Of a stretch of DNA of 64,000 bases, positions 8,782-17,023 are shown one piece after another. How positions within the stretch are numbered: position 1 is the first letter of the stretch; every line of letters begins with the position of its first letter. A program made the translations under genes and the position numbers. Under the pieces are notes generated by a model. That model was given only the letters and a program-made list of their open reading frames with translations, was not told the origin of the DNA and did not search any database. The DNA is from CAYXVU01 sp964468725. GTDB lineage: Bacteria > Acidobacteriota > Blastocatellia > UBA7656. Location: the NCBI GenBank assembly GCA_964468725.1, contig CAYXVU010000001.1:21633-85632 (forward strand). The letters run 5' to 3'.

Positions 8782-8925
8782 ACCTCCTTATAAACTTCTA
8801 TGAAAAAGAGCATCCAAAACGCCGGATGATACACCTCAAACGCCTACCTCCCGAGGCAGGTTCCAATTTCCATCGAATAATTTTTAATGCAGAGATCAGA
8901 AGGGCAGCGGGCGTGAGAACTTGCC

Positions 8926-10974
8926 TCAGTTGATCAGTTTCGGCGTCGTTTGGGGCTCGCCGGTGAGGGACTCTTCTTCGACAGACCAGATTTCGAATAA
9001 TTCGCGCGGGTTTTCGGTGACAAAGCGGGACGGCTTTTGAATGACGGTTTGCCGTGACCAATCGGTGATGACGAGCGGGTAGCAGACATATAACTCGTCT
9101 TTGGCGCGGGTCAGGGCAACATAAAAGAGGCGGCGCTCTTCTTCCTCGCTCTCCGCATCTCGCAGGCTGCGCGCCGAAGGAAATTTGCCATCCGCCGCCC
9201 AGATTAAAAAGACGGCGCGCCATTCCAATCCCTTCGCCTGATGAATCGAACTGAGCACCAACTGTTCATCTTCGTCGCCGCCCATTACAACGTCTTCTGC
9301 CGTTGTGCCTTGTGGTGCGCCGAAACGCTCAGTATTGATAAGAGCCAATTCGGACAAAAAGGCTTCGGTCGTTTCGTACTTCGCCGCGTAGTTGGCAAGC
9401 TGGCGCAGGTCTTCGGCGCGCAGGTCGGCGTTCTCATAGGTGTTTTCAAGGTGATCTTGATAGCCGCTCTCCACTATCAGGTTGATCTGCGCCGCCGGGT
9501 GATCGAGGTATTCGGGACTGATGAGACGTTCGATCAACCGCACGAACTCCAGCCAGCCGCCCGCAGCGCGAGGCCGCGCATCAAAATCGGTGCGGCGAAT
9601 CAGAGCCAGCGGCTCCGACGCATAGGCCAGACGATCCCAGATGCGATTCGCCGTTGCGTTGCCGACATTGGGAATGAGTTTCAATACGCGCTTCCACGCC
9701 AGTTCATCATGTGGGTTGACGATCAACCGCAGGTAGCAGATGACATCTTTGATATGCGCTTGCTCGAAGAAGCGTATGCCGGAGCGCACAACGTAGGGAA
9801 TATCGCGGCGCGTCAGTTCGAGTTGTAATTCGAGCGCGTGCCAATGGCTGCGATACAAGACGGCGATCTCATCCAGCCGTATGCCTTCTTCGCGCAGTTC
9901 CAGTATACGACCGGCGACGAAGGCAGCTTGTTGCTCGGCATCGCGTAAGGGTAGCAGCGCAGGCGTTTGCCCGGACGACGGGCGAATCGCGCGCAAGGCT
10001 TTGGGAAATTGCTTGCGATTGTTGCGAATCGAAGCGTTGGCGAGCATGAGAATTTCAGGCCGCGAGCGATAGTTGGTTTCCAAGCGAAATTCCTGCGCGT
10101 CGGGATAGCGGTCTTTGAACGAGTAAAGATTGGCGAAATGCGCGCCTCGCCAGGCAAAGATAGATTGTGCATCATCACCGACTACGGTCACGTTGCGATG
10201 TTTGGCAGCCAGCAGATCAACAATCTCCGCCTGAATTTTGTTGGTGTCCTGATACTCGTCAACGAGGATATGGTGGAAAGTGTCTGCCCAATAGTCGCGG
10301 ATTTCCGGTTTCTCTGTGAGCAGGCGTTTCCAATTAAGCAGCAGATCGTCGTAATCCATCGCATTGCGTTCGAGCTTGCGAGCTTGAAAGATGCGATCAA
10401 CCCGCTCAATCTGCGTTGCCAAGGGTTCGAAGTGCGGGTACTGCTGCGCCAAACAATCCCGAATCGCCAGATCGCGGTTGTTGGCAAAGCTGATGATGTC
10501 GGCCAACACTTCGGCTTTGGGGAAACGCCGCGCCTTCGGGTCAATTCCGGCATCGGTAACGGAGGCTTCGATCATGGCTTTGGCGTCTTCGGAATCGAGG
10601 ATGGTGAAGTTGTGATGATACTCGATGGATTCGGCGTGGCGGCGCAGAATGCGATTGGCGATGGCGTGAAATGTGCCGCCCCACACCCGTCGCACGTCGG
10701 CTTGCACGAGGCTTTCGACACGGCGCAGCATTTCGCGCGCCGCCTTATTGGTGAAGGTGACAAGCAGGATGCGCGCCGGGTCAATGCCCGATTCGATGAG
10801 CCAAGCGACGCGATAGGTGACGGCGCGCGTTTTGCCCGAACCGGCTCCGGCGATGACCAACGTTGGCCCTCCGCCTGTGGTGACAACGGCATGCTGTTCG
10901 TCGTTGAGGTCACCTCTGTAGTTGACCAAAGAACGACGCGGCGCATCGCGCTTGATGACGTAGCGTTTGCTCAT
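8926..10974 (-). CDS. UvrD/Rep/PcrA-type superfamily 1 DNA helicase
   Basis: An ATP-driven 3'-5' DNA helicase of 682 residues. It carries all main SF1A motifs: Q-motif region LNDEQHAVV, Walker A GAGSGKT at 43-49, motif Ia VTFTNKAAREM, motif II VDEYQDTN, motif III VGDDAQSIFAWRGA, motif IV LETNYRS, motif V SSIHQAKGLEW and motif VI FYVALTRAKDELYV. The length is typical. It lacks a long C-terminal tail, so it resembles Rep/PcrA-like repair or replication-restart helicases rather than nuclease fusions such as AddA. It ends with TTIN-like LIN and no further domain. The upstream 200 bases carry 7-bp tandem repeats and a small CTTGCC/GGCAAG hairpin; no partner gene is adjacent. Confidence 0.95.
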   Translation of the reverse strand: MSKRYVIKRDAPRRSLVNYRGDLNDEQHAVVTTGGGPTLVIAGAGSGKTRAVTYRVAWLIESGIDPARILLVTFTNKAAREMLRRVESLVQADVRRVWGGTFHAIANRILRRHAESIEYHHNFTILDSEDAKAMIEASVTDAGIDPKARRFPKAEVLADIISFANNRDLAIRDCLAQQYPHFEPLATQIERVDRIFQARKLERNAMDYDDLLLNWKRLLTEKPEIRDYWADTFHHILVDEYQDTNKIQAEIVDLLAAKHRNVTVVGDDAQSIFAWRGAHFANLYSFKDRYPDAQEFRLETNYRSRPEILMLANASIRNNRKQFPKALRAIRPSSGQTPALLPLRDAEQQAAFVAGRILELREEGIRLDEIAVLYRSHWHALELQLELTRRDIPYVVRSGIRFFEQAHIKDVICYLRLIVNPHDELAWKRVLKLIPNVGNATANRIWDRLAYASEPLALIRRTDFDARPRAAGGWLEFVRLIERLISPEYLDHPAAQINLIVESGYQDHLENTYENADLRAEDLRQLANYAAKYETTEAFLSELALINTERFGAPQGTTAEDVVMGGDEDEQLVLSSIHQAKGLEWRAVFLIWAADGKFPSARSLRDAESEEEERRLFYVALTRAKDELYVCYPLVITDWSRQTVIQKPSRFVTENPRELFEIWSVEEESLTGEPQTTPKLIN

Positions 10975-10996
10975 AGAGTTGCCGGTTTCCCATTAC

Positions 10997-11031
10997 AGGT
11001 TGAAGGTAACAGGCTGACGATTACAGGCTGA
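10997..11031. repeat. Degenerate 7-bp tandem array
   Basis: Five consecutive heptads: AGGTTGA, AGGTAAC, AGGCTGA, CGATTAC, AGGCTGA. Located just upstream of the helicase start. Confidence 0.6.
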
Positions 11032-11091
11032 TAGGCATGGCCTTGCCGGAGGCAAGCAGATGAGACAGTTGCCGCCCGCGTTCTCTCTGTA

Positions 11092-11119
11092 TCATCCCTT
11101 CACCCTGTCACCCTTTCAG
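11092..11119. repeat. Second degenerate heptad array
   Basis: On the minus strand the motif AGGGTGA recurs three to four times with one 8-base unit (plus strand: TCATCCCTTCACCCTGTCACCC...). Confidence 0.5.
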
Positions 11120-11122
11120 CGG

Positions 11123-11233
11123 AGGAATTCAAGAATTCAGCATTGAAGAATTCAGAAAGGGAAATGATGCGGCTGCGCCGCTTCTCTATTCATTCTGAAT
11201 TCCTTGAATTCCTCGAATTCCCTGAATCCCTTC
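11123..11233. repeat. GAATTC-rich inverted repeat and 9-bp tandem repeat
   Basis: The right arm (11196-11231) is a tandem 9-mer, about TGAATTCCT, four times. The left arm (11123-11154) has three GAATTC motifs in the opposite sense, so the two can pair as a long imperfect stem. The loop has its own small palindrome (GCGGC-TGC-GCCGC region near 11170). The right arm encodes the last residues of the gene ending at 11190. Confidence 0.6.
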
Positions 11234-12533
11234 CTCCCTTCACCCGTTCACTTTTACTGTAGGTCACACGCCAGATTTTCTTTGCGCCGTCATCGGTGAT
11301 AAGCAACGAGCCGTCTTTCAACATCAACAATCCGACCGGTCGCCCCAAGACTTCGCGGCTGCTTTCATCCGGCGACCATCCGGCGATGAAGTCTTCATAG
11401 CCGCCGACCGGCTTACCCGACTTGAAGGGGATGCGGATGATCTTGTAACCGGTGCGTTTGGCGCGATTCCATGAACCGCGCAGGGCGACGAGTGCGCTGC
11501 CGTTGTAGTCCTTCGGAAACATGCCGCCCTGATAAAAGAGAATGCCGAGCGCCGCCGAATGAGACTGGATCAACACATCCGGCACGACCGTTTTACTGAC
11601 TAAATCAGGCCGTTCGCCTTGACGACGCGGGTCTTCGTTTTTGCCGATGTAGGAGTATGGCCAGCCGTAAAAGGCTCCCTCTTTTACAGAGGTTGCGTAA
11701 TCGGGCACCAGATCATCACCTAACCCATCGCGTTCGTTTACCGTCGTCCAGAGCGTGCGCGTGCCGGGGTAAAAGGCCAGCCCTACGGGATTTCGCAACC
11801 CCGCAGCGTAGATGCGGTGGCCTGTCCCGTCGGGGTTGTATTCCGAGATTGCGGCACGGCGCGGATCGGCTTCGACGCTGACATTGGTTTCCGAGCCGAC
11901 GGTAGCATAGAGTTTCGCGCCGTCCGGGCTGAAGATGAGGTTGCGCGTCCAATGCTGGTTATAGCCTTTGCCGGGGAGGTCGGCGATCTTTTCGGGTGCG
12001 CCGTCCGCCTGAGTCTGCCCCGCTTTATATTTGAACCGCACGATGCCATTGGTATTGGCGACATAAAAAAAGTCTTTCCAAAACGCCATGCCGAAGGGTT
12101 GCTCAAGGCCTGTGACAAAGATGAACCGCTCATCCACTTTGCCGTCGCCGTTTTTGTCGCGCAGGATGTGGATGCGACCGGAACGCGCATCAGAGACGAA
12201 GACATCGCCATTGGTTGCCAACACCATCCAGCGTGGCTCGACGAAGCCTTTCTCTGCGTACAGACTGACGGAGAAGCCCGGCGGGGTGATGAAGTTCGGC
12301 GTGCCTTCGGCTTCCGTTACTTTCGGAAAATTCATGGCGCTCGGCGTCGCATTGGGCGGCGGCAGGTCAGCCGGACGAAGGTGATATTTCTGCAAAGCGT
12401 TTTGCCCCGCAGGATTGCTTGCCGGTTGCGGGGCAGATTGGGCGCAGGCGATCAGGACAAAGGCGAACAATGTCATTGGGAACACTATCGCGCAATGCGG
12501 TTGGCACAACTTGCTAGCTCGATTGTTTGTCAT
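11190..12533 (-). CDS. Sorbosone-dehydrogenase-like PQQ/glucose-dehydrogenase-fold lipoprotein
   Basis: A 447-residue exported six-bladed beta-propeller related to L-sorbosone and soluble PQQ glucose dehydrogenases. Blade motifs visible are PRWMVLATNGDVFVSD, KNGDGKVDERFIFVTGLEQPFGMAF, HWTRNLIFSPDGAKLYATVGS and AAGLRNPVGLAFYPGTRTLWTTVNERDGLGDDLVPDY; the last is the classic active-site-side signature. It would oxidise a sugar or sugar-like alcohol with PQQ, but the substrate is unknown. The N-terminus carries a lipobox-like VLIAC (cysteine near residue 30), so it is likely a lipoprotein; the ATG at 12476 is a plausible shorter start. The last dozen residues (a serine/asparagine/arginine repeat) are encoded by an intergenic-type 9-bp repeat, so the original stop may have been lost. 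Confidence 0.88.
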   Translation of the reverse strand: MTNNRASKLCQPHCAIVFPMTLFAFVLIACAQSAPQPASNPAGQNALQKYHLRPADLPPPNATPSAMNFPKVTEAEGTPNFITPPGFSVSLYAEKGFVEPRWMVLATNGDVFVSDARSGRIHILRDKNGDGKVDERFIFVTGLEQPFGMAFWKDFFYVANTNGIVRFKYKAGQTQADGAPEKIADLPGKGYNQHWTRNLIFSPDGAKLYATVGSETNVSVEADPRRAAISEYNPDGTGHRIYAAGLRNPVGLAFYPGTRTLWTTVNERDGLGDDLVPDYATSVKEGAFYGWPYSYIGKNEDPRRQGERPDLVSKTVVPDVLIQSHSAALGILFYQGGMFPKDYNGSALVALRGSWNRAKRTGYKIIRIPFKSGKPVGGYEDFIAGWSPDESSREVLGRPVGLLMLKDGSLLITDDGAKKIWRVTYSKSERVKGGRDSGNSRNSRNSE

Positions 12534-12635
12534 CTGTTCGTGACCTCGATGGAGTTGGGTTCAATAAGAAATCAGTCGTTCAATCTTTTAGGGAAAACGT
12601 TTTCACTTAACCCGATCTGCTCGTTGAGGGTCGGG

Positions 12636-13265
12636 CTATGAATGTTCACTCACTTGGGCAATGCCGCGATACATCTCAGCCAATATGCGCGGCGCGTCGG
12701 GCAAGCGCAAGCGTTCGAGTTTGACGATTTCGAAACCATTTTCTGCGATCAGCCGATCCATCACGCGATTCATATTGCAGCCGACGCCGATGATCTTTTG
12801 CACAGGATTCAAGCGATCTTGCCACTGTGCGGTTTTGCGGTCATCGCTGCGCCCATGTTCGAAGAAGAGAAACTGACCTTCGGGTTTCAATACGCGACGA
12901 AGTTCGGCAACGGCTGCGGGCAGATCGGCAATCGAACAAAGGGTAAAAGTCGAAACGACTGTATCGAAGCTATGATCGGCAAAAGGCAGGTGGCCGCTGG
13001 CATCAAGCTGCATCTGTTCAACCGGCATCGCTGCGCGTGCGAGGCGTTTGGCGACTCTATCGGCCAGCATGCGTTCGCTGTCAATCACCGTCAGGCGAGT
13101 GACGGCTGCCGGGTAGTGGCGCAGATTCAGGCCTGTGCCAAAGCCGATTTCGAGCGTGTTACCGGTCGCCGACGCCAGCGCGACTTTGCGATGCTCGCCA
13201 ATCGCGCGCGCTTTTAATGACCAATCCATCAGTCGCGGAAAGATGTGTTTCGCGTACAGTCCCAT
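12636..13265 (-). CDS. Class I SAM-dependent methyltransferase
   Basis: A 209-residue methyltransferase of the Methyltransf_11/UbiE-like type. The SAM-binding glycine motif is LEIGFGTGLNLRHYP, followed by the acidic end of strand 2 (VIDSE), the motif with ASGHLPFADHSFDTVVSTFTLCSI and the post-III region LRRVLKPEGQFLFFEHGRS. The opening MGLYAKHIFPRLMDW is common in this subgroup, which supports the ATG at 13265 over a TTG at 13295. The acceptor is unknown; close relatives are often annotated as phospholipid or quinone methyltransferases without proof. It is a single gene on the minus strand with a dispersed palindrome upstream. Confidence 0.88.
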   Translation of the reverse strand: MGLYAKHIFPRLMDWSLKARAIGEHRKVALASATGNTLEIGFGTGLNLRHYPAAVTRLTVIDSERMLADRVAKRLARAAMPVEQMQLDASGHLPFADHSFDTVVSTFTLCSIADLPAAVAELRRVLKPEGQFLFFEHGRSDDRKTAQWQDRLNPVQKIIGVGCNMNRVMDRLIAENGFEIVKLERLRLPDAPRILAEMYRGIAQVSEHS

Positions 13266-13380
13266 AGCCGATTCGGCTTCCAAATCGCAGGCCAAAAAGC
13301 GAACGAAACCGGGCTAGCCCTGACTCGCCCACAATTTGCTTGCTTGACCGATGTGATGCTCAGTTGCCAATCAAAATAAG

Positions 13381-13417
13381 CTCGTTGAGAGGCGGTCTCT
13401 GACCGCCTCTCAACGAG
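13381..13417. repeat. Perfect 17-bp palindrome, copy 1 of a dispersed element
   Basis: Arms 13381-13397 and 13401-13417 are exact complements around TCT. A 24-base stretch (13384-13407) reappears exactly at 60904-60927. Confidence 0.8.
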
Positions 13418-13468
13418 GGCGATTATAGAGTGATAGAACTTCTCGTTTTGCCATTTGGTATCAAAACC

Positions 13469-13517
13469 TTCGACCTTTAACCTTCAACCTTCAACCTCTA
13501 ACTTTCAGCCTTCGACC
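13469..13517. repeat. Seven-unit heptad array next to a stop codon
   Basis: Units are TTCGACC, TTTAACC, TTCAACC, TTCAACC, TCTAACT, TTCAGCC and TTCGACC, in strict 7-base register. The array ends four bases from the stop codon of the esterase gene at 13522. Confidence 0.75.
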
Positions 13518-13521
13518 GATC

Positions 13522-14337
13522 TTACGATTTCCCTTTCGCTTGATTAGCGGAAGCGAGTTTGTGCATGAGTAGCCATTTGAAAAAACCGGGTTCGGCGTAA
13601 GCCCTGACCCACGAGTTATGCCCGACGCCCTCGTATTCTGTGTAGCGAACGTTGTTGCCGATGGCTTTCAAAGCTTCAACCATCTTTTGCGATTCGCCGA
13701 CTGGCACAACCGGGTCAGCCGCGCCGTGAAAGACCCACGTTGGGGTGTTGCCGATCTTTTTGGCCACTTCGCCATACGGGTCAGCCATCTGATTGAAGTC
13801 GGGTGTGCCTTCGGGCAGTTGCACGCGAAACGGCGGTTTGATGCCTCCGCAAACCGGCGCGAGTGCGGCGAACTTGCCAGGGTTGGCCGCCGCTATCGCC
13901 CATAGCCCATAGCCGCCCATCGAAAGCCCGGTCAAGTAGAGCCGCGTGCGGTCGCCGTTGAACTCTGCGACCGTCTGCTCGAAGGCGGTGAGCGCGACGG
14001 TTTGCATCTCCGGCTCCGACCACCAGCGCCCCGATAAACACTGCGGCATCACGACGACAAAAGGGAAGTCCGTTTGCGCGCTCAACACCGGCCCCAACCC
14101 GACGTTCGTCTGCGCCCTATTATCGCTGCCGCGTTCGCCCGCGCCATGTAAGAAGAGAATCATCGGCGGATTTTTCGCCGCACTCTTCGGGGCAAAAATT
14201 TTGAAGTGATGAGTCACACCGCCAATCGTAACAGAACGATCAAGCAGGTCGGCAGCTTGCGCCCGTGCACAGCCGGGCACGAAGAGCAGCGAGAGCGAGA
14301 TCGCAAACAACAGAAGTGCTGATTTTTTCGAGAGCAT
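13522..14337 (-). CDS. Exported alpha/beta-hydrolase (phospholipase/carboxylesterase-like)
   Basis: A 271-residue serine hydrolase with a signal peptide and possible lipobox (LLFVPGC, cysteine near 23). The catalytic domain resembles prolyl-oligopeptidase/PHB-depolymerase-like esterases: an HGAGERG oxyanion loop with the GSDN element, VVMPQCLSGRWW, the nucleophile elbow GLSMGGYG, the acid in FHGAADPVVP and the histidine in GVGHNSWV. Enzymes of this form cleave ester bonds of plant or polymer substrates, or act as general carboxylesterases; this one cannot be assigned more closely. It is monocistronic by spacing; its stop codon lies against the heptad array at 13469-13517. Confidence 0.88.
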   Translation of the reverse strand: MLSKKSALLLFAISLSLLFVPGCARAQAADLLDRSVTIGGVTHHFKIFAPKSAAKNPPMILFLHGAGERGSDNRAQTNVGLGPVLSAQTDFPFVVVMPQCLSGRWWSEPEMQTVALTAFEQTVAEFNGDRTRLYLTGLSMGGYGLWAIAAANPGKFAALAPVCGGIKPPFRVQLPEGTPDFNQMADPYGEVAKKIGNTPTWVFHGAADPVVPVGESQKMVEALKAIGNNVRYTEYEGVGHNSWVRAYAEPGFFKWLLMHKLASANQAKGKS

Positions 14338-14673
14338 CTTGATTCCCCAATCGTTTGACTGCCTCTGCGGTCTGAGCGCGATGCTGCGGGCAGTCGCTTC
14401 GGTTCAGCCAGCCAGAGGATGGAAGTACTTTACATCGGCGCAGTGAGGTTGCAAAAGCAGAGAGGTAATTTTCGGGCAGGCAATGGGAAAACTTGGCAAG
14501 AATATGGGGTTCCCGAATTGGTATGAACACGACGGGGGATCAGCAGCGAGCCATGCAACGGATCCGAGTGCCTCTGACAAATTTGGGCTTACCCGATTTC
14601 TGCTGAATCGAAAACCCCTTCTTCAAAAGCGAGGCGGACAGATTTGATGGTTTTTGCCCAGTTGAGTGTCAAC
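14338..14673. other. Intergenic, nothing recognised
   Basis: A 336-base stretch between two minus-strand genes. Only a short weak palindrome (around GTTGAGTGTCAAC near 14661) is visible. Confidence 0.5.
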
Positions 14674-15837
14674 TCATTGGGTTCGCGATGATCCGGGCAA
14701 TGTGAGCAGCAGGTCGCGGATTTTGATCGTCAAAGGCCCCGGACTAGCGCCGTCGAGATTGCACATGATGGCGATGACCAGGCCTTGACCGGGAATGAGC
14801 ATGAGATTGGTTGATGTACCGGCTTGGCCGCCGCTGTGCGAAACCATCTTTTTGCCATCGGCGTCAATTACCCCCCATCCCAAACCATAGCCCGTCTCTT
14901 TACCATCAGGCGTCCTTTGCTGTGTCCACATCTGTTGCGTGGTCTCTTTCTTCACCAACTTCGCGTTATCCATCGCCAACGCGAAGTTCGCCAGATCAAC
15001 GGCGGTTGAAACCAGCCCGCCGCCCGGCACTTTCATGCTCGTATCGTGCAGCGAGGCGTTGAACAGATCGCCGACTTTGGCAAGCTTTTTGGCTTCGGCA
15101 GGCAGTTGCGCATAGGCGCTTTGACTCAGCCTCGTGTAGCCGCGTGCGCGATTGGGGATGATGACGTACGCGTTATCAAGCGCTGTGTTTGGCATGCCTG
15201 CGGGTTTGAAGACGTATTCTTGCATGTAGGCTTCATAGGTCATGCCGGACGCGCCTTCGATTGCGCAACCAAGAAGGCTATAGCCATAGGTCGTGTAGTT
15301 GAACTTTGTGCCGGGTTGGGAAAGCAACGGGTCATCTTTGAATATCTTCAGAGAGTCGGTGAGCGTAAAGAAGTGCTCCGTGCCACTCGCTTCGCCGGGT
15401 TTCGCATAGTGGCGAATGCCACCGAGGTGGCCGAGCAGTTGGCGTACCGTGATCGGCCAAGGCTTTTCGGGGAATGCCGGACAGTATTTTTGAATTGGCG
15501 CGTCGAGGTCGAGTTTGCCGCGCTCGGCCAGTTGCATTACGGCAGTTGCCGTCAACGATTTGGCAATCGAAGCGGTGCGATAAGCCGTCTCCGGTTTGGC
15601 TGCCACGTTGTGCTCTATATCGGCCAACCCGAAACCTTTGGCGTAAACCAGTTGATGATTGACGGCGATGGCAATCGAAAGGCCGGGTATTTTCAGACGC
15701 TCGCGCTCACTGGCGATAAGGGCTTCGACCTGTTTGATAGTTTCGGCGGGCAGAGCGGCTTTTTGTTGCGCGCCGACTGGCAACAGAGAGGTCAGGCAAA
15801 AGAAGGCAATGAGCAAATAGTTTCGCAATCGCTTCAT
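14674..15837 (-). CDS. Class C beta-lactamase-like serine hydrolase
   Basis: This 387-residue exported protein has a signal peptide ending near VGAQQ and a beta-lactamase/penicillin-binding fold. The SxxK motif is S90-I-A-K93 in YRTASIAKSLTA. The tyrosine motif region reads FNYTTYGYSLLG, that is YTT rather than the YSN of typical class C enzymes, and the third motif is HSGG (VSHSGGQAGTS). That pattern is usual for esterases, D-aminopeptidases and peptidoglycan-linked hydrolases of the family rather than for true beta-lactamases, so resistance should not be assumed. The adjacent AraC gene lies upstream on the same strand with about 190 bases between them; co-regulation is possible but not shown. 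Confidence 0.9.
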   Translation of the reverse strand: MKRLRNYLLIAFFCLTSLLPVGAQQKAALPAETIKQVEALIASERERLKIPGLSIAIAVNHQLVYAKGFGLADIEHNVAAKPETAYRTASIAKSLTATAVMQLAERGKLDLDAPIQKYCPAFPEKPWPITVRQLLGHLGGIRHYAKPGEASGTEHFFTLTDSLKIFKDDPLLSQPGTKFNYTTYGYSLLGCAIEGASGMTYEAYMQEYVFKPAGMPNTALDNAYVIIPNRARGYTRLSQSAYAQLPAEAKKLAKVGDLFNASLHDTSMKVPGGGLVSTAVDLANFALAMDNAKLVKKETTQQMWTQQRTPDGKETGYGLGWGVIDADGKKMVSHSGGQAGTSTNLMLIPGQGLVIAIMCNLDGASPGPLTIKIRDLLLTLPGSSRTQ

Positions 15838-16024
15838 CGGATTCGACTCCCTTCATTGATCTTGGCGATCATCGTCTCGATGGACGCCTTCGCATCGGAG
15901 CTGCCCAAAGTCAGGGTTTCATCTACCGGAGCTTGTTACTCAACCGACGCAGAGGCCGTCAACCTACCATGCTAGCAATGACCCGATTCGCCGTCTTGTT
16001 TGTGGTAAGCCCAGTAGTACGAAA

Positions 16025-16843
16025 TTAGCCTCTATCAAGCAGAGCGCGAAACTCGGTTGGCGTCATGCCGGTGACGCGCTTAAACGAACGCGAGAAATGG
16101 GTTTGATCGGCAAACCCTGCGGCGAGAGCGATCTCGACGAGCGGCTTGCGCGAATAGAGCATCTGTTGACGGGCATAGGTGATACGCAGTTGGCGTACAT
16201 AGTCGCCAAGCGTGCAGCGTTCAAACTTGCGAAACACGCGCGCCAAATGCACGGGATGGACGCCGACTTGTCGGGCAATCTCATCTAGCGCAGGCGGCTC
16301 AACAAAGGCCGTTTGAAGAATTTCTTTAGCTTGTCGCAAACAGGCAGGCGGGTGAGACTCTCCGGTTTTCACAGCCGAACGCGCCGTTTCCGCCATCAAT
16401 TCGAGGGCGACCCCTTCTATGGCGAGACGCGAAAACTGATCAGGGTTGCGAAACTCTCTGTACAACTTCATCGCCAACCACGCGGAGACATTGTCATGGA
16501 CGGCAGACGATTCGGCAGGCAACTTGCCGTATTCTCCGAGATGCGCGAAGCGCGCGGCGTCAATCTCAATCAAAAAATGGCGACCAGACGCCTTGTGGGC
16601 TTCGGCGTGCGAGACATCGGGCGGATAGAAGATCAAGGTTGCTGGCAGCCGCTCATGGTTGATTTGACCGACCTGCTCTTCGTAACTGCCCGCCAACACA
16701 AAACAGAAGTGCGCAAGTTCGTGCGAATGGCGCGGCAGTCGCAAATTTGAATCATAGGTCTTTTCCGTAAAGCGAAAGCCGGAAGTCGTCAATGCTTTCG
16801 CCGTTGCGCCATAAAAATTGCCAGCGTCCAATCGCAAACTCAT
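16025..16843 (-). CDS. AraC-family transcriptional regulator with cupin N-terminus
   Basis: A 272-residue regulator. The N-terminal half is a cupin-like effector domain (NLRLPRHSHELAHFCFVLAGSYEEQVG), and the C-terminal 100 residues carry two helix-turn-helix units: LDEIARQVGVHPVHLARVFRKFERCTLGDYVRQLR and VEIALAAGFADQTHFSRSFKRVTGMTPTEFR. The second contains the family signature GFADQTHFSRSFKR. Its ligand and targets are unknown. Position suggests control of the serine hydrolase gene downstream, or of the gcv genes upstream, but no operator can be pointed to. Confidence 0.92.
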   Translation of the reverse strand: MSLRLDAGNFYGATAKALTTSGFRFTEKTYDSNLRLPRHSHELAHFCFVLAGSYEEQVGQINHERLPATLIFYPPDVSHAEAHKASGRHFLIEIDAARFAHLGEYGKLPAESSAVHDNVSAWLAMKLYREFRNPDQFSRLAIEGVALELMAETARSAVKTGESHPPACLRQAKEILQTAFVEPPALDEIARQVGVHPVHLARVFRKFERCTLGDYVRQLRITYARQQMLYSRKPLVEIALAAGFADQTHFSRSFKRVTGMTPTEFRALLDRG

Positions 16844-17023
16844 GCAATAACCTCAAGGCAGAAAATAACGGGAGCGAGAGATGACATCAGTTTAGTACGC
16901 AGCAAACGCCGCAGAGTTGCAATTTCAGCAGAGGGAATTCTTTGTTCAGAGCGCGGGCGAAGCCTTTCACTCTCTGCTGTTGCTCCGACCTGCCCCAATT
17001 TCGCAGGCGTTTCCGGCTTGTGC

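Noticed and set aside
9967..11031. Long plus-strand frame opposite the helicase gene
   Set aside because: It is a mirror of the helicase codons, with no domain and no ribosome site; the helicase motifs are unambiguous.
14674..15837. Reading the class C-like hydrolase as an antibiotic-resistance beta-lactamase
   Set aside because: The tyrosine motif is YTT rather than YSN and the overall pattern fits esterases or peptidases of the family.
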